A stretch of DNA of 64,000 bases, from the NCBI GenBank assembly GCA_016215025.1, contig JACRMI010000069.1, positions 1-64,000 of the forward strand, in the 5' to 3' direction. The position numbers and the translations under genes are program-made. Positions 34,934 through 44,539 of this stretch are shown here, one piece after another. Numbering within the stretch: position 1 is the first letter of the stretch; the number at the start of each line of letters is the position of its first letter. Source of the stretch: Chloroflexota bacterium. GTDB lineage: Bacteria; Chloroflexota; Anaerolineae; UBA4142. The notes under the pieces were generated by a model. The model searched no databases. It had not been told where the DNA came from and worked only from the letters and a program-made list of their open reading frames with translations.

Positions 34934-35671
34934 TCAATTCCCCAACTGCTTCAGCAAATCAACTGTTGCGGCAACGACTTGCTTTTGCTGTTCTTCACGC
35001 GAAATCGTCGCAACGCCGTCACCCGACTGAATGCCGTAATAACCAAACTGTGCGTGATTGCCGCCCTCAATCACTACATACTGCGTTGATGTTGGCAACA
35101 GATTGCGTGATGCAGTAATTCGATCAACTGCCCCATCTTTTGTGCCATATATTGATAGTGCGGCAATTTTGCTTTGCGACAAATCATCGGGCGTGTTTGG
35201 ATATGATGCCCAGAACGCAATCGCTTGAACGGCGTCAGGATGATTCTTGACGAACATTGCCGCTGCTACGCCGCCGAGCGAATGCCCGCCAATCGCCCAA
35301 CGCTTGATCGCTGGATATTTGGCGATGACATCGTTCGCGCGGTTTGCGTCGAAGAAAGCGAGGTTGAACGGCATTGGCACGATCACGACGAGATACCCTT
35401 GCGCCGCAATCGATTTGGCGGCGGGTGCATACGCACGATAATCGACCAAGCCGCCTGGGTAGAAAATAAATCCTGTCGTCGGCTCGCTTGCGCGCGACTT
35501 GAATACCAGCCAGGGACTGTTCGACACTTCAACCTGGGAATCGCTTTTCAACGCGTCGAGCGCTTGCGGCATCGGTTGGTAAGGATTGCTTGTCCACACC
35601 AGGAGTCCACCGACACCAACCACGAGCAACACAACAAGCGCAGTGAGACCACCGATAACAACTCGTCGCAT
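34934..35671 (-). CDS. Alpha/beta-hydrolase, membrane-anchored or secreted
   Basis: 245 residues from the ATG at 35671, which has GGAGA at good distance. One N-terminal membrane helix (GGLTALVVLLVVGVGGLLVW) anchors it, or serves as signal, with the rest outside the cell. The nucleophile elbow is GHSLGG, with the acid in 'YGTKDGAVD' and the His in 'EGGNHAQFG'. It belongs to the dienelactone-hydrolase/lipase-like group of alpha/beta-hydrolases; the ester substrate is unknown. Follows the CarH gene after about 240 bases, so it may also have its own promoter. Confidence 0.8.
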   Translation of the reverse strand: MRRVVIGGLTALVVLLVVGVGGLLVWTSNPYQPMPQALDALKSDSQVEVSNSPWLVFKSRASEPTTGFIFYPGGLVDYRAYAPAAKSIAAQGYLVVIVPMPFNLAFFDANRANDVIAKYPAIKRWAIGGHSLGGVAAAMFVKNHPDAVQAIAFWASYPNTPDDLSQSKIAALSIYGTKDGAVDRITASRNLLPTSTQYVVIEGGNHAQFGYYGIQSGDGVATISREEQQKQVVAATVDLLKQLGN

Positions 35672-35913
35672 TTTTATTCTCCGCAAATCATTTTAACAAA
35701 TCCTTCAATGCACTTTCCGCGTCGGAAACTGAAACTCGAATCCCGCTTCCAGCAAGCGTTGCTACAGAACTCGCTGACCCCCCAGTAACAACGAATCACC
35801 CAGTTCGCCAAAAATCAATCTCATCACGAACCGTGATAATAATTCTTTTCATTGGTACCTTCTTCAAACACAAACGCCCGTCAACTGCTACGAGCATTCG
35901 TCATCGAACATCC

Positions 35914-37212
35914 TTATGCGTTATCCACGTGATCCTTCATCCGCGCGATCAGCGGCGTGAAAAATCGATTCTGCTCTTTCGTGAATTTTTTGAGCAAAAC
36001 CGCTTCAAAGATTTGCAAATGCTTGCCGATGAGTTGCGGCATCACCGAACGCGGCGGCATTCCTTCTTTGAGCCATTGACTCTGCGAGTCCATCAATTCG
36101 GGCACATCGAACGCAAGCGCGCACACAAGTGAATCGATCAGAAACTTCGTCGCATGATTCACGTGCGAAGTATCCCAGTGGCGATACGTTTTGGGCGACG
36201 ACGCGATGAATTCCGTAACCACCTCGCCCGCAATTCCAAGTCGTTGCGTTTCAAGTAAATCAACCACATTCAACACTCGCTTGGACGGCGACCAATACTC
36301 GGCGTGCATCTGAATGCTTCCCAGATTACGCACCGCCGACATTGTGTTATCGCCAAGATAATCCCCAGGCAAATGTTCGCGCAACCCAGGCAATTGATTC
36401 GGCATTCGACCACCGAACACCAACGGTGCACTAGGACGATTGTCCGCATCGAGCCAGGGAATCAGTCCTGCTAAACCAACGACTGTCGTTACCGAAACGG
36501 CAATCACATTCGGCTTGGACGCACGCGCCAGATCGACAATATCGTCGAGCGGTGTGCCTTGACCCAGGTACGTCGCGCGCCATCCTTGACGGCGTGCCAA
36601 CATTGCGAAAACAATCAAACCGAGTTGATGCTCTTCCGATGGCGCGCACGCCGCTGCGAGCAACGGCGCGCTCGTCGGCAATGCGGGCTGGGATTGCAAG
36701 ACTGCAAAAAGTTTTTGCTGAACCACGTTGCTCGCCAAGTGTTCTTGCCACACCGTCATCTCGTTGCGCATCCATCGCTCGCCAATTTCGCGCATCGTCG
36801 GCTCGGTGATTTGCAATGCAACTTGCTCGGGCGTGAAGAGCGCAAATGCTTCATCAAGAATTTGACGCGCGACCATCTCGTCCGATTTAACAAACGCTTC
36901 CTGCAACGCCACACGAACCGAATCGATCGGTTGATTTGATTGAGCCATCATAACGCGGGCAGATTGATCCTGTCGCTGACGCAACAACAAACTCGCTTGC
37001 GATGGTGCAACGCCCGACTCGACTTGTTGCTTGAGAAACAACACATCGGCAATGTCTGCTTCGTCGTACAGACGATAGCGATTGTCCGCGCCGCGATTCG
37101 GCGAAGGCACGCCGTAACGCCGCTCCCACGCGCGCAACGTATGCACCGAAACGCCCGTGCGCTCGGATACAACCTTGATTGTGAACCCAATCGACCCCAA
37201 AGACATCATCAT
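35914..37212 (-). CDS. carH: CarH/LitR-type B12-dependent photoreceptor regulator with C-terminal extension
   Basis: 432 residues. A MerR-type helix-turn-helix (residues 8-78, 'VSVHTLRAWERRYGVPSP') precedes a cobalamin-binding region. The W-x9-E-H motif that caps the upper face of adenosylcobalamin is complete (W147, E157, H158) and the lower axial ligand is H195 in 'SEEHQLG'. In CarH proteins the dark tetramer represses; light breaks the Co-C bond and frees the DNA. The usual length is near 285, so the last ~130 residues are an added, mostly helical domain of unknown function. The gene follows tspO at once, and three 11-bp repeats lie in their common promoter. Confidence 0.85.
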   Translation of the reverse strand: MMMSLGSIGFTIKVVSERTGVSVHTLRAWERRYGVPSPNRGADNRYRLYDEADIADVLFLKQQVESGVAPSQASLLLRQRQDQSARVMMAQSNQPIDSVRVALQEAFVKSDEMVARQILDEAFALFTPEQVALQITEPTMREIGERWMRNEMTVWQEHLASNVVQQKLFAVLQSQPALPTSAPLLAAACAPSEEHQLGLIVFAMLARRQGWRATYLGQGTPLDDIVDLARASKPNVIAVSVTTVVGLAGLIPWLDADNRPSAPLVFGGRMPNQLPGLREHLPGDYLGDNTMSAVRNLGSIQMHAEYWSPSKRVLNVVDLLETQRLGIAGEVVTEFIASSPKTYRHWDTSHVNHATKFLIDSLVCALAFDVPELMDSQSQWLKEGMPPRSVMPQLIGKHLQIFEAVLLKKFTKEQNRFFTPLIARMKDHVDNA

Positions 37213-37220
37213 TATTCGTG

Positions 37221-37988
37221 TCAGCTAAATGCAGGCGCCACAATCTTTCTTCGATAAACTACGCCGAGCGGAATCATCAATGCTACCAAAACAACCATCA
37301 CCCATGCCGTGTTTGCCACCAACGGTGTCGCCGCTTGCTTGACGGCGATACCGGTGAACGACCACACCAAGACCAACAAGAATGCCACGTCCCTGCGCAT
37401 CAACGTCATTGCCAGCCCCAGGGCTGTTGCGACAACCAGCATAATCACTGCCCAAAGTTCTGGCGCGATACCCCAGCCATCCCATCGCCAGTAATAAAGC
37501 AAGTCGGTGATGTTGGCAATGGTCGCAACGCTAATCCAACCCAGGTAGACGCTGAACGGAATATTGACGCACCATTTTTCGGTTGCCGAGACTTGAACGC
37601 GCCCGTTATCCAAACGCAAATAGATCCCAATCAAGGTCACGAGCAGCGCAAGCATCACCACAACCGATAGTGGGAATAATTCATAGTGCCACGCGAAAAG
37701 CCATCCCGCATTCAACACACCGCTCAGGGCATATAGCCAACCGATGCGTTGCAAGCGCGGATTGTCACGTTGCGACGGCAACGCTTGATAAAGCGAGAAG
37801 GCGATCCAGCCGATATAGATCACGCTCCAGATCGCAAACACGTAGCTCGCGGGCACGAACAAGACCATGAACTGGTCGGAGATAGCGCCCGTGTTTTTGC
37901 CGTTCAAAGGCAGCGCGCTGGCAAGCACATTGACCGTCAGCGCAATTATCGTGGCAAAAATATTGACGAGAGGTAAAAAACGTTTCAT
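37221..37988 (-). CDS. tspO: TspO/MBR-family membrane protein, long form
   Basis: 255 residues from the ATG at 37988 (AAGGAACG before it). Seven or eight membrane helices; the central 'VFAIWSVIYIGWIAFSLYQ', 'NAGWLFAWHY' and 'WCVNIPFSVYLGWISVATIAN' regions are those of tryptophan-rich sensory proteins, which bind porphyrins and take part in oxidative and light stress. It is longer than the classic 160-residue TspO. First gene of an operon with carH, under a strong promoter with probable CarH sites. Confidence 0.8.
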   Translation of the reverse strand: MKRFLPLVNIFATIIALTVNVLASALPLNGKNTGAISDQFMVLFVPASYVFAIWSVIYIGWIAFSLYQALPSQRDNPRLQRIGWLYALSGVLNAGWLFAWHYELFPLSVVVMLALLVTLIGIYLRLDNGRVQVSATEKWCVNIPFSVYLGWISVATIANITDLLYYWRWDGWGIAPELWAVIMLVVATALGLAMTLMRRDVAFLLVLVWSFTGIAVKQAATPLVANTAWVMVVLVALMIPLGVVYRRKIVAPAFS

Positions 37989-38018
37989 CGAACGTTCCTT
38001 GTCTAAACTTCTGAAATG

Positions 38019-38047
38019 ATTATACAATTTTGTCGAGTGTTTGTCAA
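38019..38047 (-). promoter_or_regulatory. Sigma-70 promoter of the tspO-carH operon
   Basis: Read on the - strand: TTGACA (38047-38042), a 17-base spacer and TATAAT (38024-38019). Both boxes are perfect consensus. It lies about 30 bases upstream of the tspO start. Confidence 0.85.
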
Positions 38048-38061
38048 GTGTTTGTCTATTG
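38029..38061 (-). promoter_or_regulatory. Three 11-bp direct repeats, probable CarH operator
   Basis: On the + strand three units follow without spacing: TTTGTCGAGTG, TTTGTCAAGTG and TTTGTCTATTG (38029, 38040, 38051). The middle unit contains the -35 box. CarH is known to bind three consecutive 11-bp direct repeats covering a -35 box, so this is a strong candidate for autoregulation. Confidence 0.75.
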
Positions 38062-38279
38062 CTTTTATATATCTCTAATATGGGCAAAAAGTGCGCCGTC
38101 CGAACTCCTTTCAGAACTCGGACAGCAGTACAGCGCCCATAACCGATGTTTCCCGACTAACAACGTCTCAACCAAACAATTGTGACCTGCCCCCAGGAAC
38201 TGGTCCAGGGTCAGGGTTAGACACAAGACCCCAAATCAGGTAAGATCATCCAAGGAGCCAGAACGACGGGACACAGGGG

Positions 38280-39441
38280 ACTTACCTCCGAAGAAATCAT
38301 GGGCAAGCTGCGTGAAGCGAGGTCTTGCAGAGCCAAGGTCAGTCCATCAAAACGATTTGCCAAAGTCTCGGCATCACCAACAAAGCTTATTATCGCTGGC
38401 GACCGGAATACGGCGGCGTGCGGACCGATCAAGTGCGCCGCCTGAAAGATTTGGAGACAGAAAACGCACGGCTCAAGAAATTGGTCGCGGATCTTTCTCT
38501 CGATAACTCGATCCCGAAATAAGCTCTCTCGTCAAAATGACGAGTCGGACCAAGCGCCGACAAGCGGTGACACAAGCGCAAGCGGTGTTTGCCGTAGCGG
38601 AGCGGTGCTCCTACCGGGTGATCGGACTCCCGCGCTCCAGCCAGCGGTATTACCCACGGGTCGTCGAACGGAACGTCCCACTCACACACCGAATCGTTGA
38701 ACGAGCGCCCCAGTATGGACGGTATGGCTATCGCTGCATAACCACCTTGTTATATCGCGAAGGAGGGCAGTCAATCACAAATGCGTGGAACGCATCTGGC
38801 GGCGGGAAGGCCTAAAGTACCACCCAAACGACGACGGTTGTGGCTCACTGATGACGCGCGTATGCGGTTACGGCCTGAGCATCCGCACCACGTGTAGAGT
38901 TATGATTTTGTCTTGGCGCGCACCTAAAATGGGCGACCCTTTCACATCTTGAATGTGATCGATGAGTATACGCGCGAATGTTTGACCACGCGAGTGGCAC
39001 GCCACTTGACCGCGGAAGATGTGCAAGAATGTTTGACGGAATTGTTTTGTGCCCGAGGCGTGCCCAAGCATCTGCGCTCGGATTATGGCGCGGAGTTTAT
39101 GACCCCGAAAATTCGGCGATGGTTGAATGAACTGGGATTGAAACCCTTGTTCATCGAACCCGGGAGTCCGAGGGGAGAAGAGTTATATGGAATCATTTAA
39201 TGGCAAAATGCGAGATGAATTATTGAATGGCGAAAGCTTTGATACCGTGAAGGAGGTGCAAGTCTTGATTGAACAGTGGCGGAAGATGTATAATTCCATA
39301 CGACCGCATAGTGCAAGGGGTATCGTCCATCTGCACCAGAAGCAATTCAGATGCCTAACCTAACTCGGTATCGTCCATCTGCACCAGAAGCAATTCAGAT
39401 GCCTAACCTAACTCCTCCACTCTTGGGTTATGCTATCGCTT
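38280..39441 (+). pseudogene. IS3-family transposase OrfA and OrfB remnants
   Basis: OrfA pieces: 'LTSEEIMGKLREA', a one-base loss, then 'QSQGQSIKTICQSLGITNKAYYRWR' in two parts and the leucine-zipper-like 'LETENARLKKLVADL', ending at 38522. OrfB pieces: 'RVIGLPRSSQRYYPR', then after a shift 'WSYDFV' (first catalytic Asp), 'NVIDEYTRECL', 'RSDYGAEF' (second Asp), 'ESFNGKMRDE' (Glu) and 'YNSIRPHSARG'. At least four frame changes, so no active enzyme. Confidence 0.8.
39319..39414 (+). repeat. 48-bp tandem duplication at the transposase 3' end
   Basis: Two identical copies of a 48-bp unit (39319-39366 and 39367-39414) encode YRPSAPEAIQMPNLTR twice. The identity shows the duplication is recent relative to the decay of the rest. 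Confidence 0.85.
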
Positions 39442-39481
39442 AATTCTCGCTCGAACTGGTGCAAATAATGAGGGCAGGGCA

Positions 39482-39998
39482 AAAAGAGTTTGGGCGGTAT
39501 GTTCGGCAAGAAATAAGATCATCGTCCATGCTTGCTCGTTCAAATATACGCGGATCAGGATGCTTTCTTGTCCGCGTTCTTATCTTTCAAGTCCGTTTGC
39601 CCAAGGCGAGTGCTTTGTTGTAGAATATAGATAGAATATTGCACTCTTCGATGCGCAACAACTGACGGATTCACTACATCAAAGCGAAGGAGAATATCAC
39701 CTGTTCGCGAAAAATCTCCTGGATATAACATCCATCTGCTTGTTCGACATTGGCGGTGGCATAGCAATCTGGCGAGATAGTGCCAAACACAAAAACTCGA
39801 AGCGTCGTGCGAAGAATGCGATCTGGATCAAGCCCATCCACTGGGGACGGCCGTACGTTGTCCAACCCGTCCGCTTTTCAGATTTTGCTTAGCCGTTAAA
39901 GAGATTGGTGCGTACCGGTCCATCAGCGACCAGCTGCCATGGGAGAGTTTGAAGAGAGCCGAACGTTAGCTGCTCATGCAACGAAGGAAAGTGCCGCA
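39482..39998. other. Intergenic region before the kinase gene
   Basis: No convincing gene on either strand. A weak promoter-like pair TTGCCC-18-TAGAAT occurs near 39598 on the + strand. The region must hold the promoter of the two-component pair that follows. Confidence 0.3.
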
Positions 39999-42900
39999 AT
40001 GGAAAATACAGTTTACATTCTGCACCTAGAGGACCACGCCGCAGATGCAGAACTCGTTCAGGCAATGCTCGAATTGGCGGAAATGAGTTGCCAGATCACA
40101 CTGGTTCAGACGCAGGACAAATTCATTCAGACTTTGTCTGAACATCGCTATGACGTCATCCTCGCGGATTATCTTCTCCCATCTTTCGATGGCATGTCGG
40201 CGTTGCGGCTGGCGCGCGAAAGCTATCCAGACATTCCATTTATTTTCGTTTCGGGAGTCCTGGGCGAGGACGCGGCGATTGAAGCACTGACGGAAGGCGC
40301 AACCGATTATGTGCTCAAACAGAAACTATCACGCCTTGCCCCGGCGGTCAAGCGTGCGCTGCACGAAGCCGAGAGCCGCAGAGAAAACAAGCGCGCAGAA
40401 GAAGCGTTGCGCGAGAGCGAAAACAAATGGCGTTCGTTGGTCACAACGATTCCCGATTATGTTGCCCTGCATGACAGCGACAATAACTATGTATTCCTGA
40501 ATCATTACGCCGAAGGTTTTTCCGAGCAAGATGTGATCGGTAAAAGCTATCTGGCATTCATACCGGCAGATTTCCAACCGTTAGTCAAAGAGGCGTTCGA
40601 AAAAGCTCGCACGACTGGCAAACCAGAGTTCATCGAATACGCGGCTCTCGGCAATCAAGGGATTCTCAGACATTATGATAGCTATATTGCCCCGCTCTTT
40701 GATGGGAGCAAGCTAGCAAACACCCTGGTGGTCGCACGTGACATCACCGAGCGCAAACGCGCACAGGAGAAAATAGCTCATCTTGCCGCCATCGTAGAAT
40801 CTTCCAATGACATTATCATCAGCAAGACCTTAGATGGCATCATTACGAGTTGGAATAAAGGCGCGGAAGGAGTTTATGGCTATACCGAAAGTGAAATGAT
40901 TGGCAAGCCAATCTCAATCGTGGCTCCGCCTCAACATGCGAATGAAATGATTCAGATTCTTGAAAAGATCAGATCCGGGTCACGCATCGATCACTTTGAA
41001 ACGGTGCGCCAAAGAAAAGACGGACAATGCATTGACGTATCTCTGACCATTTCGCCAATCAAAAACGCGGAAGGCAAAATTGTCGCAGTGTCTACCATCG
41101 GACGCGACATTACCGAAGGCAAGCGCGCCGAGCGGGCGCTAAAGAATTCGGAAGCGAAATGGCGCGCACTGGTAGAAAATGCGCCGGCAGTCATCACAAC
41201 GCTTGACCGCGAGGGAATCATTCTTTCGATCAATCGCACCTCGCTAGGTCAAACGATGGAACAGGTCATCGGAACCAGGGTTTACGATAATCTCTCCCCA
41301 CGCGAGCAAGCGCGCACGCGCGAGATAATCGCTTTGGTCACCCAGACGGGTGAATCACTTCGTTACGAGTCTAAGATTGTCCGAGAAGACCGAACGACAG
41401 TTTGGCACGAAACTAGTGCGGGTCCACTCGAGGAGGACGGAAAAATCGTTGGGGTGATTTTTGTCTCACTTGACATCACCGCGCTCAAACAAAATGAGCG
41501 CGCGCTGCAACAAAGCAACGACGAACTGGCATTTCTCAACCTCGCGAGCCAAACACTCAATTCGACGTTGGATCTAGATCAAGTTTTGACCGAGATGCTC
41601 GAAAAAGTGAGCCAGTTGTTGAATGCCTCGGCAAGTTCGATTTGGATCGCCGACCTCACCGGCGATTCTCTCGTATGCCAGCAAGCGACCGGCGCGAATG
41701 CTACTGGAGTGCTGGGATTTCGTCTAGCGCGCGGGGTGGGCATTGCTGGCTGGGTCGCCCAACATGGCACGAGCATAATGATCCCAGATACCCACAAAGA
41801 TGAACGCTATGTCGAACTATTTTCGCAAAAATTTGGGATGGATTTCCGGTCCATCCTTTGTGTTCCACTCGAAGGCAAGCAAGGTATTGTCGGCGTCCTC
41901 GAAATTCTCGACACAGCCATCAATCGCTTTCAGGCATCCGATCTGGTGCTTGTAGAGACGCTAGCAGGCGCGGCGACCTCCGCCATCGAAAACGCACGGC
42001 TCTATGAACAAGTGCAGAAGGATTTGGCAGAACGCCGCCGCATCGAGCAAGCTCTGAGTGAAAGCGAGAGACGTTATCGGCTGCTTGCCGATAATTCGAC
42101 CGATGTTATTTGGGCGCACGACATGCAAATGCACTTGTCGTATGTCAGCCCGTCCGTTACGCGTTTGCTCGGCTATACTCCAAGTGAATTACAGTCCATG
42201 GAATTCACTAGCTTGTTTCCACTTGATTCAGTCAAACAAGCCAAAGACCAGTACGCCGCGATGCGCGCTGATCCGATCGCTATTTCGCACTCGACCGTAG
42301 CCGAGTTGGAGATGAAGCGTAAAGATGGCTCGCCCGTTTGGACGGAAACGCAACTGAGTTTTTTGTTCGACGAAACCAATAAACCGTCCGGCATCTTGGG
42401 CATCACACGCGACATCTCCGAACGTAAACGTGCCGAAGCCGAGCGCGAAAGTCAACGCCGCGCGCGTGAACTTGCAACGCTGTATGAAACGACGCGCGAT
42501 TTGGGCGCGTTTCTGAATATGCCGATTTTGCTCGAAACAATTTTACAGCGCGCGATGAAATTGCTTGCGGTTTCCTCCGGTGCGATTTACTTGTATGACT
42601 CGACGCGCAATGAATTTTTACCGAGTGCGGAAAAGGGAGCATCAATCGCGCTGGGCGATTCTATATCGGATGCTTGGCTCACGATGCGTCAACCCAGCCT
42701 GCTCGCGGAAAACCAGCAGGTGGTGCATGTGCCGCTGACGTACGGTGATGAATTGCTCGGCGTCCTCATCCTCGACGACCTGCAACCCGGCGACCCGCAA
42801 GTGGATAATGCCGGGTTGAATCTGCTATCGCTGTTTGCCGGTCAAGCCGCATCTGCCATTCACAAAATTCTGATGTTCGAGCATATCCGCGCGAGTCGCG

Positions 42901-43601
42901 AAAGCACCCAGGCACTGGCCCATCAACTTTTGAACGCACAAGAAACTGAACGGCGCTCGATTGCGCACGAACTGCACGATGAAATCGGGCAAGCTTTGAC
43001 AAGTGTTCAACTCAACCTGCAAAATATCGAACCGATTGTGGAACAATCGGACGCGCAGGACACGCTCGAAGATACGATGCACGTGATTGAGCGCGTGCTG
43101 GAACAAGTGCGCGATCTCTCCCGCACCTTGCGCCCCTCGATGCTCGACGATTTTGGTTTGGTGACTGCCTTGCGTTGGTACATCGAACGACAAGCCAAAC
43201 GCGCCGGCTTGCACGCCGAGTTCGCCGCCGATGCGTTTGAGCCACGCCTGCCCGAGGTGGTCGAGACGGTCTGCTTTCGCGTGGCGCAAGAAGCGATCAC
43301 CAACGTCGTGCGTCACGCTCACGCCGATCACATCTATGTCGAACTGCGTCTTCAGAATGGGATGCTCGACCTGAACATCCGCGATAATGGCAGCGGTTTT
43401 GATTTGCCACACGCCATTCAAAGTGCGACGAATGGGATGAGTATTGGGTTATTGGGAATGAAAGAACGCGCGGCGTTGATTGGCGGTCAGGTTCAAATCA
43501 TCGCATCCCCAGGGCAAGGCACCCAAATTCGCGCACGTATTCCTGTTGCGACCACCGCCGAGTTCATCGAGCGGCGCAAACACAAGCGAGGTACAAATTG
43601 A
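39999..43601 (+). CDS. Sensor histidine kinase, REC-PAS-PAS-PAS-GAF-PAS-GAF-HisKA_3-HATPase
   Basis: 1200 residues from the ATG at 39999 (AAGGAAA upstream; another ATG 60 bases earlier lacks a site). No membrane helices, so it senses inside the cell. Order: receiver domain (5-125, acceptor D57 in 'ILADYLLPS'), three PAS domains to ~490, a GAF domain (~520-670), a PAS (~690-810), a second GAF (~840-960), then a NarL-type kinase core with 'ERRSIAHELHDEIGQ' (H993) and an ATPase domain with 'DNGSGF' and 'GLLGMKERA'. An N-terminal receiver means it is itself phosphorylated by another kinase. It overlaps the response regulator gene by three bases, so both work as a pair. Confidence 0.9.
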   Translation: MENTVYILHLEDHAADAELVQAMLELAEMSCQITLVQTQDKFIQTLSEHRYDVILADYLLPSFDGMSALRLARESYPDIPFIFVSGVLGEDAAIEALTEGATDYVLKQKLSRLAPAVKRALHEAESRRENKRAEEALRESENKWRSLVTTIPDYVALHDSDNNYVFLNHYAEGFSEQDVIGKSYLAFIPADFQPLVKEAFEKARTTGKPEFIEYAALGNQGILRHYDSYIAPLFDGSKLANTLVVARDITERKRAQEKIAHLAAIVESSNDIIISKTLDGIITSWNKGAEGVYGYTESEMIGKPISIVAPPQHANEMIQILEKIRSGSRIDHFETVRQRKDGQCIDVSLTISPIKNAEGKIVAVSTIGRDITEGKRAERALKNSEAKWRALVENAPAVITTLDREGIILSINRTSLGQTMEQVIGTRVYDNLSPREQARTREIIALVTQTGESLRYESKIVREDRTTVWHETSAGPLEEDGKIVGVIFVSLDITALKQNERALQQSNDELAFLNLASQTLNSTLDLDQVLTEMLEKVSQLLNASASSIWIADLTGDSLVCQQATGANATGVLGFRLARGVGIAGWVAQHGTSIMIPDTHKDERYVELFSQKFGMDFRSILCVPLEGKQGIVGVLEILDTAINRFQASDLVLVETLAGAATSAIENARLYEQVQKDLAERRRIEQALSESERRYRLLADNSTDVIWAHDMQMHLSYVSPSVTRLLGYTPSELQSMEFTSLFPLDSVKQAKDQYAAMRADPIAISHSTVAELEMKRKDGSPVWTETQLSFLFDETNKPSGILGITRDISERKRAEAERESQRRARELATLYETTRDLGAFLNMPILLETILQRAMKLLAVSSGAIYLYDSTRNEFLPSAEKGASIALGDSISDAWLTMRQPSLLAENQQVVHVPLTYGDELLGVLILDDLQPGDPQVDNAGLNLLSLFAGQAASAIHKILMFEHIRASRESTQALAHQLLNAQETERRSIAHELHDEIGQALTSVQLNLQNIEPIVEQSDAQDTLEDTMHVIERVLEQVRDLSRTLRPSMLDDFGLVTALRWYIERQAKRAGLHAEFAADAFEPRLPEVVETVCFRVAQEAITNVVRHAHADHIYVELRLQNGMLDLNIRDNGSGFDLPHAIQSATNGMSIGLLGMKERAALIGGQVQIIASPGQGTQIRARIPVATTAEFIERRKHKRGTN

Positions 43602-44251
43602 ATCCTATCACTATTTTGCTGGCGGACGATCACACACTTATTCGTGCTGGCATTCGCGCACTCTTGCAAAAGCTCGAGAGCGTCCAAGTCGTCGGCGAAG
43701 CGGCAAATGGCTTGGAGGCGGTTCGTCTGGCAGAAGAACTCCATCCAGAGATTGTTTTGATGGATCTTGCCATGCCGGAGATGGGTGGATTCGAAGCCAC
43801 GAGTCTGCTCGCGCAGAAATGCCCGGCAATCCGCGTTATCATTCTTTCGATGCATTTGGAGCCAGAGTACGTCATGCGCGCTTTACAATCCGGCGCAAAA
43901 GGGTATTTGCTCAAAGGGGCGCGCATACCGGAACTGGAACTAGCCATCACGTCGGTAGCGAACGACGAAACATACCTTAGCCCCGCCGCGTCCAAACTCA
44001 TCGTCGGCGAAGTAACGCGCCTTTCGGAAGAGAAAACTCAACCGCTGGATCAATTGACCCCACGCCAAAAACAAGTCCTCAAGCTCATTGCCGAGGGATT
44101 TTCCACGAAGGAAATCGCCCAGAAACTTGGGGTGGGTGTCAAGACGGTCAAGACACATCGTGCTGAGTTGATGGAACAACTCGACATCCACGAAATTGCC
44201 GGGCTGGTCCGTTTTGCCATTCGCGTTGGACTTGTCTCGGCGGACCAATAG
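43598..44251 (+). CDS. NarL/LuxR-type response regulator
   Basis: 217 residues. Receiver domain (1-125) with acceptor Asp in 'EIVLMDLAMPEMGG' and Lys in 'GYLLKGA'; LuxR-type helix-turn-helix (150-210) 'LTPRQKQVLKLIAEGFSTKEIAQKLGVGVKTVKTHR' in pieces. The TTG start overlaps the kinase stop (TTGA) and has GAGG eight bases before it. Partner of the upstream kinase; its target genes may include the subtilase cluster that follows (inference from position only). Confidence 0.9.
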   Translation: MNPITILLADDHTLIRAGIRALLQKLESVQVVGEAANGLEAVRLAEELHPEIVLMDLAMPEMGGFEATSLLAQKCPAIRVIILSMHLEPEYVMRALQSGAKGYLLKGARIPELELAITSVANDETYLSPAASKLIVGEVTRLSEEKTQPLDQLTPRQKQVLKLIAEGFSTKEIAQKLGVGVKTVKTHRAELMEQLDIHEIAGLVRFAIRVGLVSADQ

Positions 44252-44277
44252 CATTCCCAAGACCATTACCTCTCTCT

Positions 44278-44315
44278 GACCCGAAGGGACAACTAATTCC
44301 TTCGGGTCTTGTTTT
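44278..44315 (+). terminator. Intrinsic terminator of the kinase-regulator pair
   Basis: GACCCGAAGG (44278-44287) pairs with CCTTCGGGTC (44299-44308) and is followed by TTGTTTT. Confidence 0.9.
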
Positions 44316-44325
44316 GCCTGCCAAG

Positions 44326-44448
44326 GTCAGGTCTTTGGTCCCCCTTTTCTCCTACCTTCGGACCCTCGCTAGACCCACATAGCTGATTGTTTTCCCACTT
44401 GCCTCGGTATAAACTAGAACAAATCCGCAAGAGGTCCTAGAGAATGCC
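44326..44448 (+). promoter_or_regulatory. Upstream block, copy 1 (also at 55279)
   Basis: About 120 bases nearly identical to 55279-55400, from GTCAGGTCTTTGGTCCCCC to AGAGAATGCC. It contains TGATTGTTTTCCCACTTG followed by a TATAAA box, probably a promoter. The copies precede two groups of subtilase-related genes, so these are likely regulated alike. Confidence 0.65.
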
Positions 44449-44454
44449 TATGCG

Positions 44455-44500
44455 GAGGAATCATAAAGAAAACCACACAACGATTCTCCATCAATCAAGT
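44455..44500 (+). pseudogene. Decayed start of a subtilase-type gene
   Basis: Directly behind copy 1, GGAGGAATCATAAAGAAAAC and the following bases match the ribosome-binding site and first codons of the gene at 55506 (MKTTLRFSIN). The ATG is changed to ATA/AAG and the frame breaks after 'FSINQ'. The duplication thus once carried the beginning of a coding sequence. Confidence 0.55.
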
Positions 44501-44539
44501 CAATGAAATGGAAGAATGCGAATTGACCAAGGAGGCAAA

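Larger units (their letters stand above)
38183..39481 (+). mobile_element. Decayed IS3-family insertion sequence
   Basis: The left end starts TGACCTGCCCCCAGGAACTG and the right end (to 39481) is its imperfect complement, ending AGGGCAGGGCA. Inside are remnants of both IS3 reading frames with several frameshifts. About 1.3 kb, the usual size. Confidence 0.75.

Noticed and set aside
39319-39414. Start of a CRISPR array
   Set aside because: Only two copies of a 48-bp unit without spacers, lying in frame in a transposase remnant; a simple tandem duplication.
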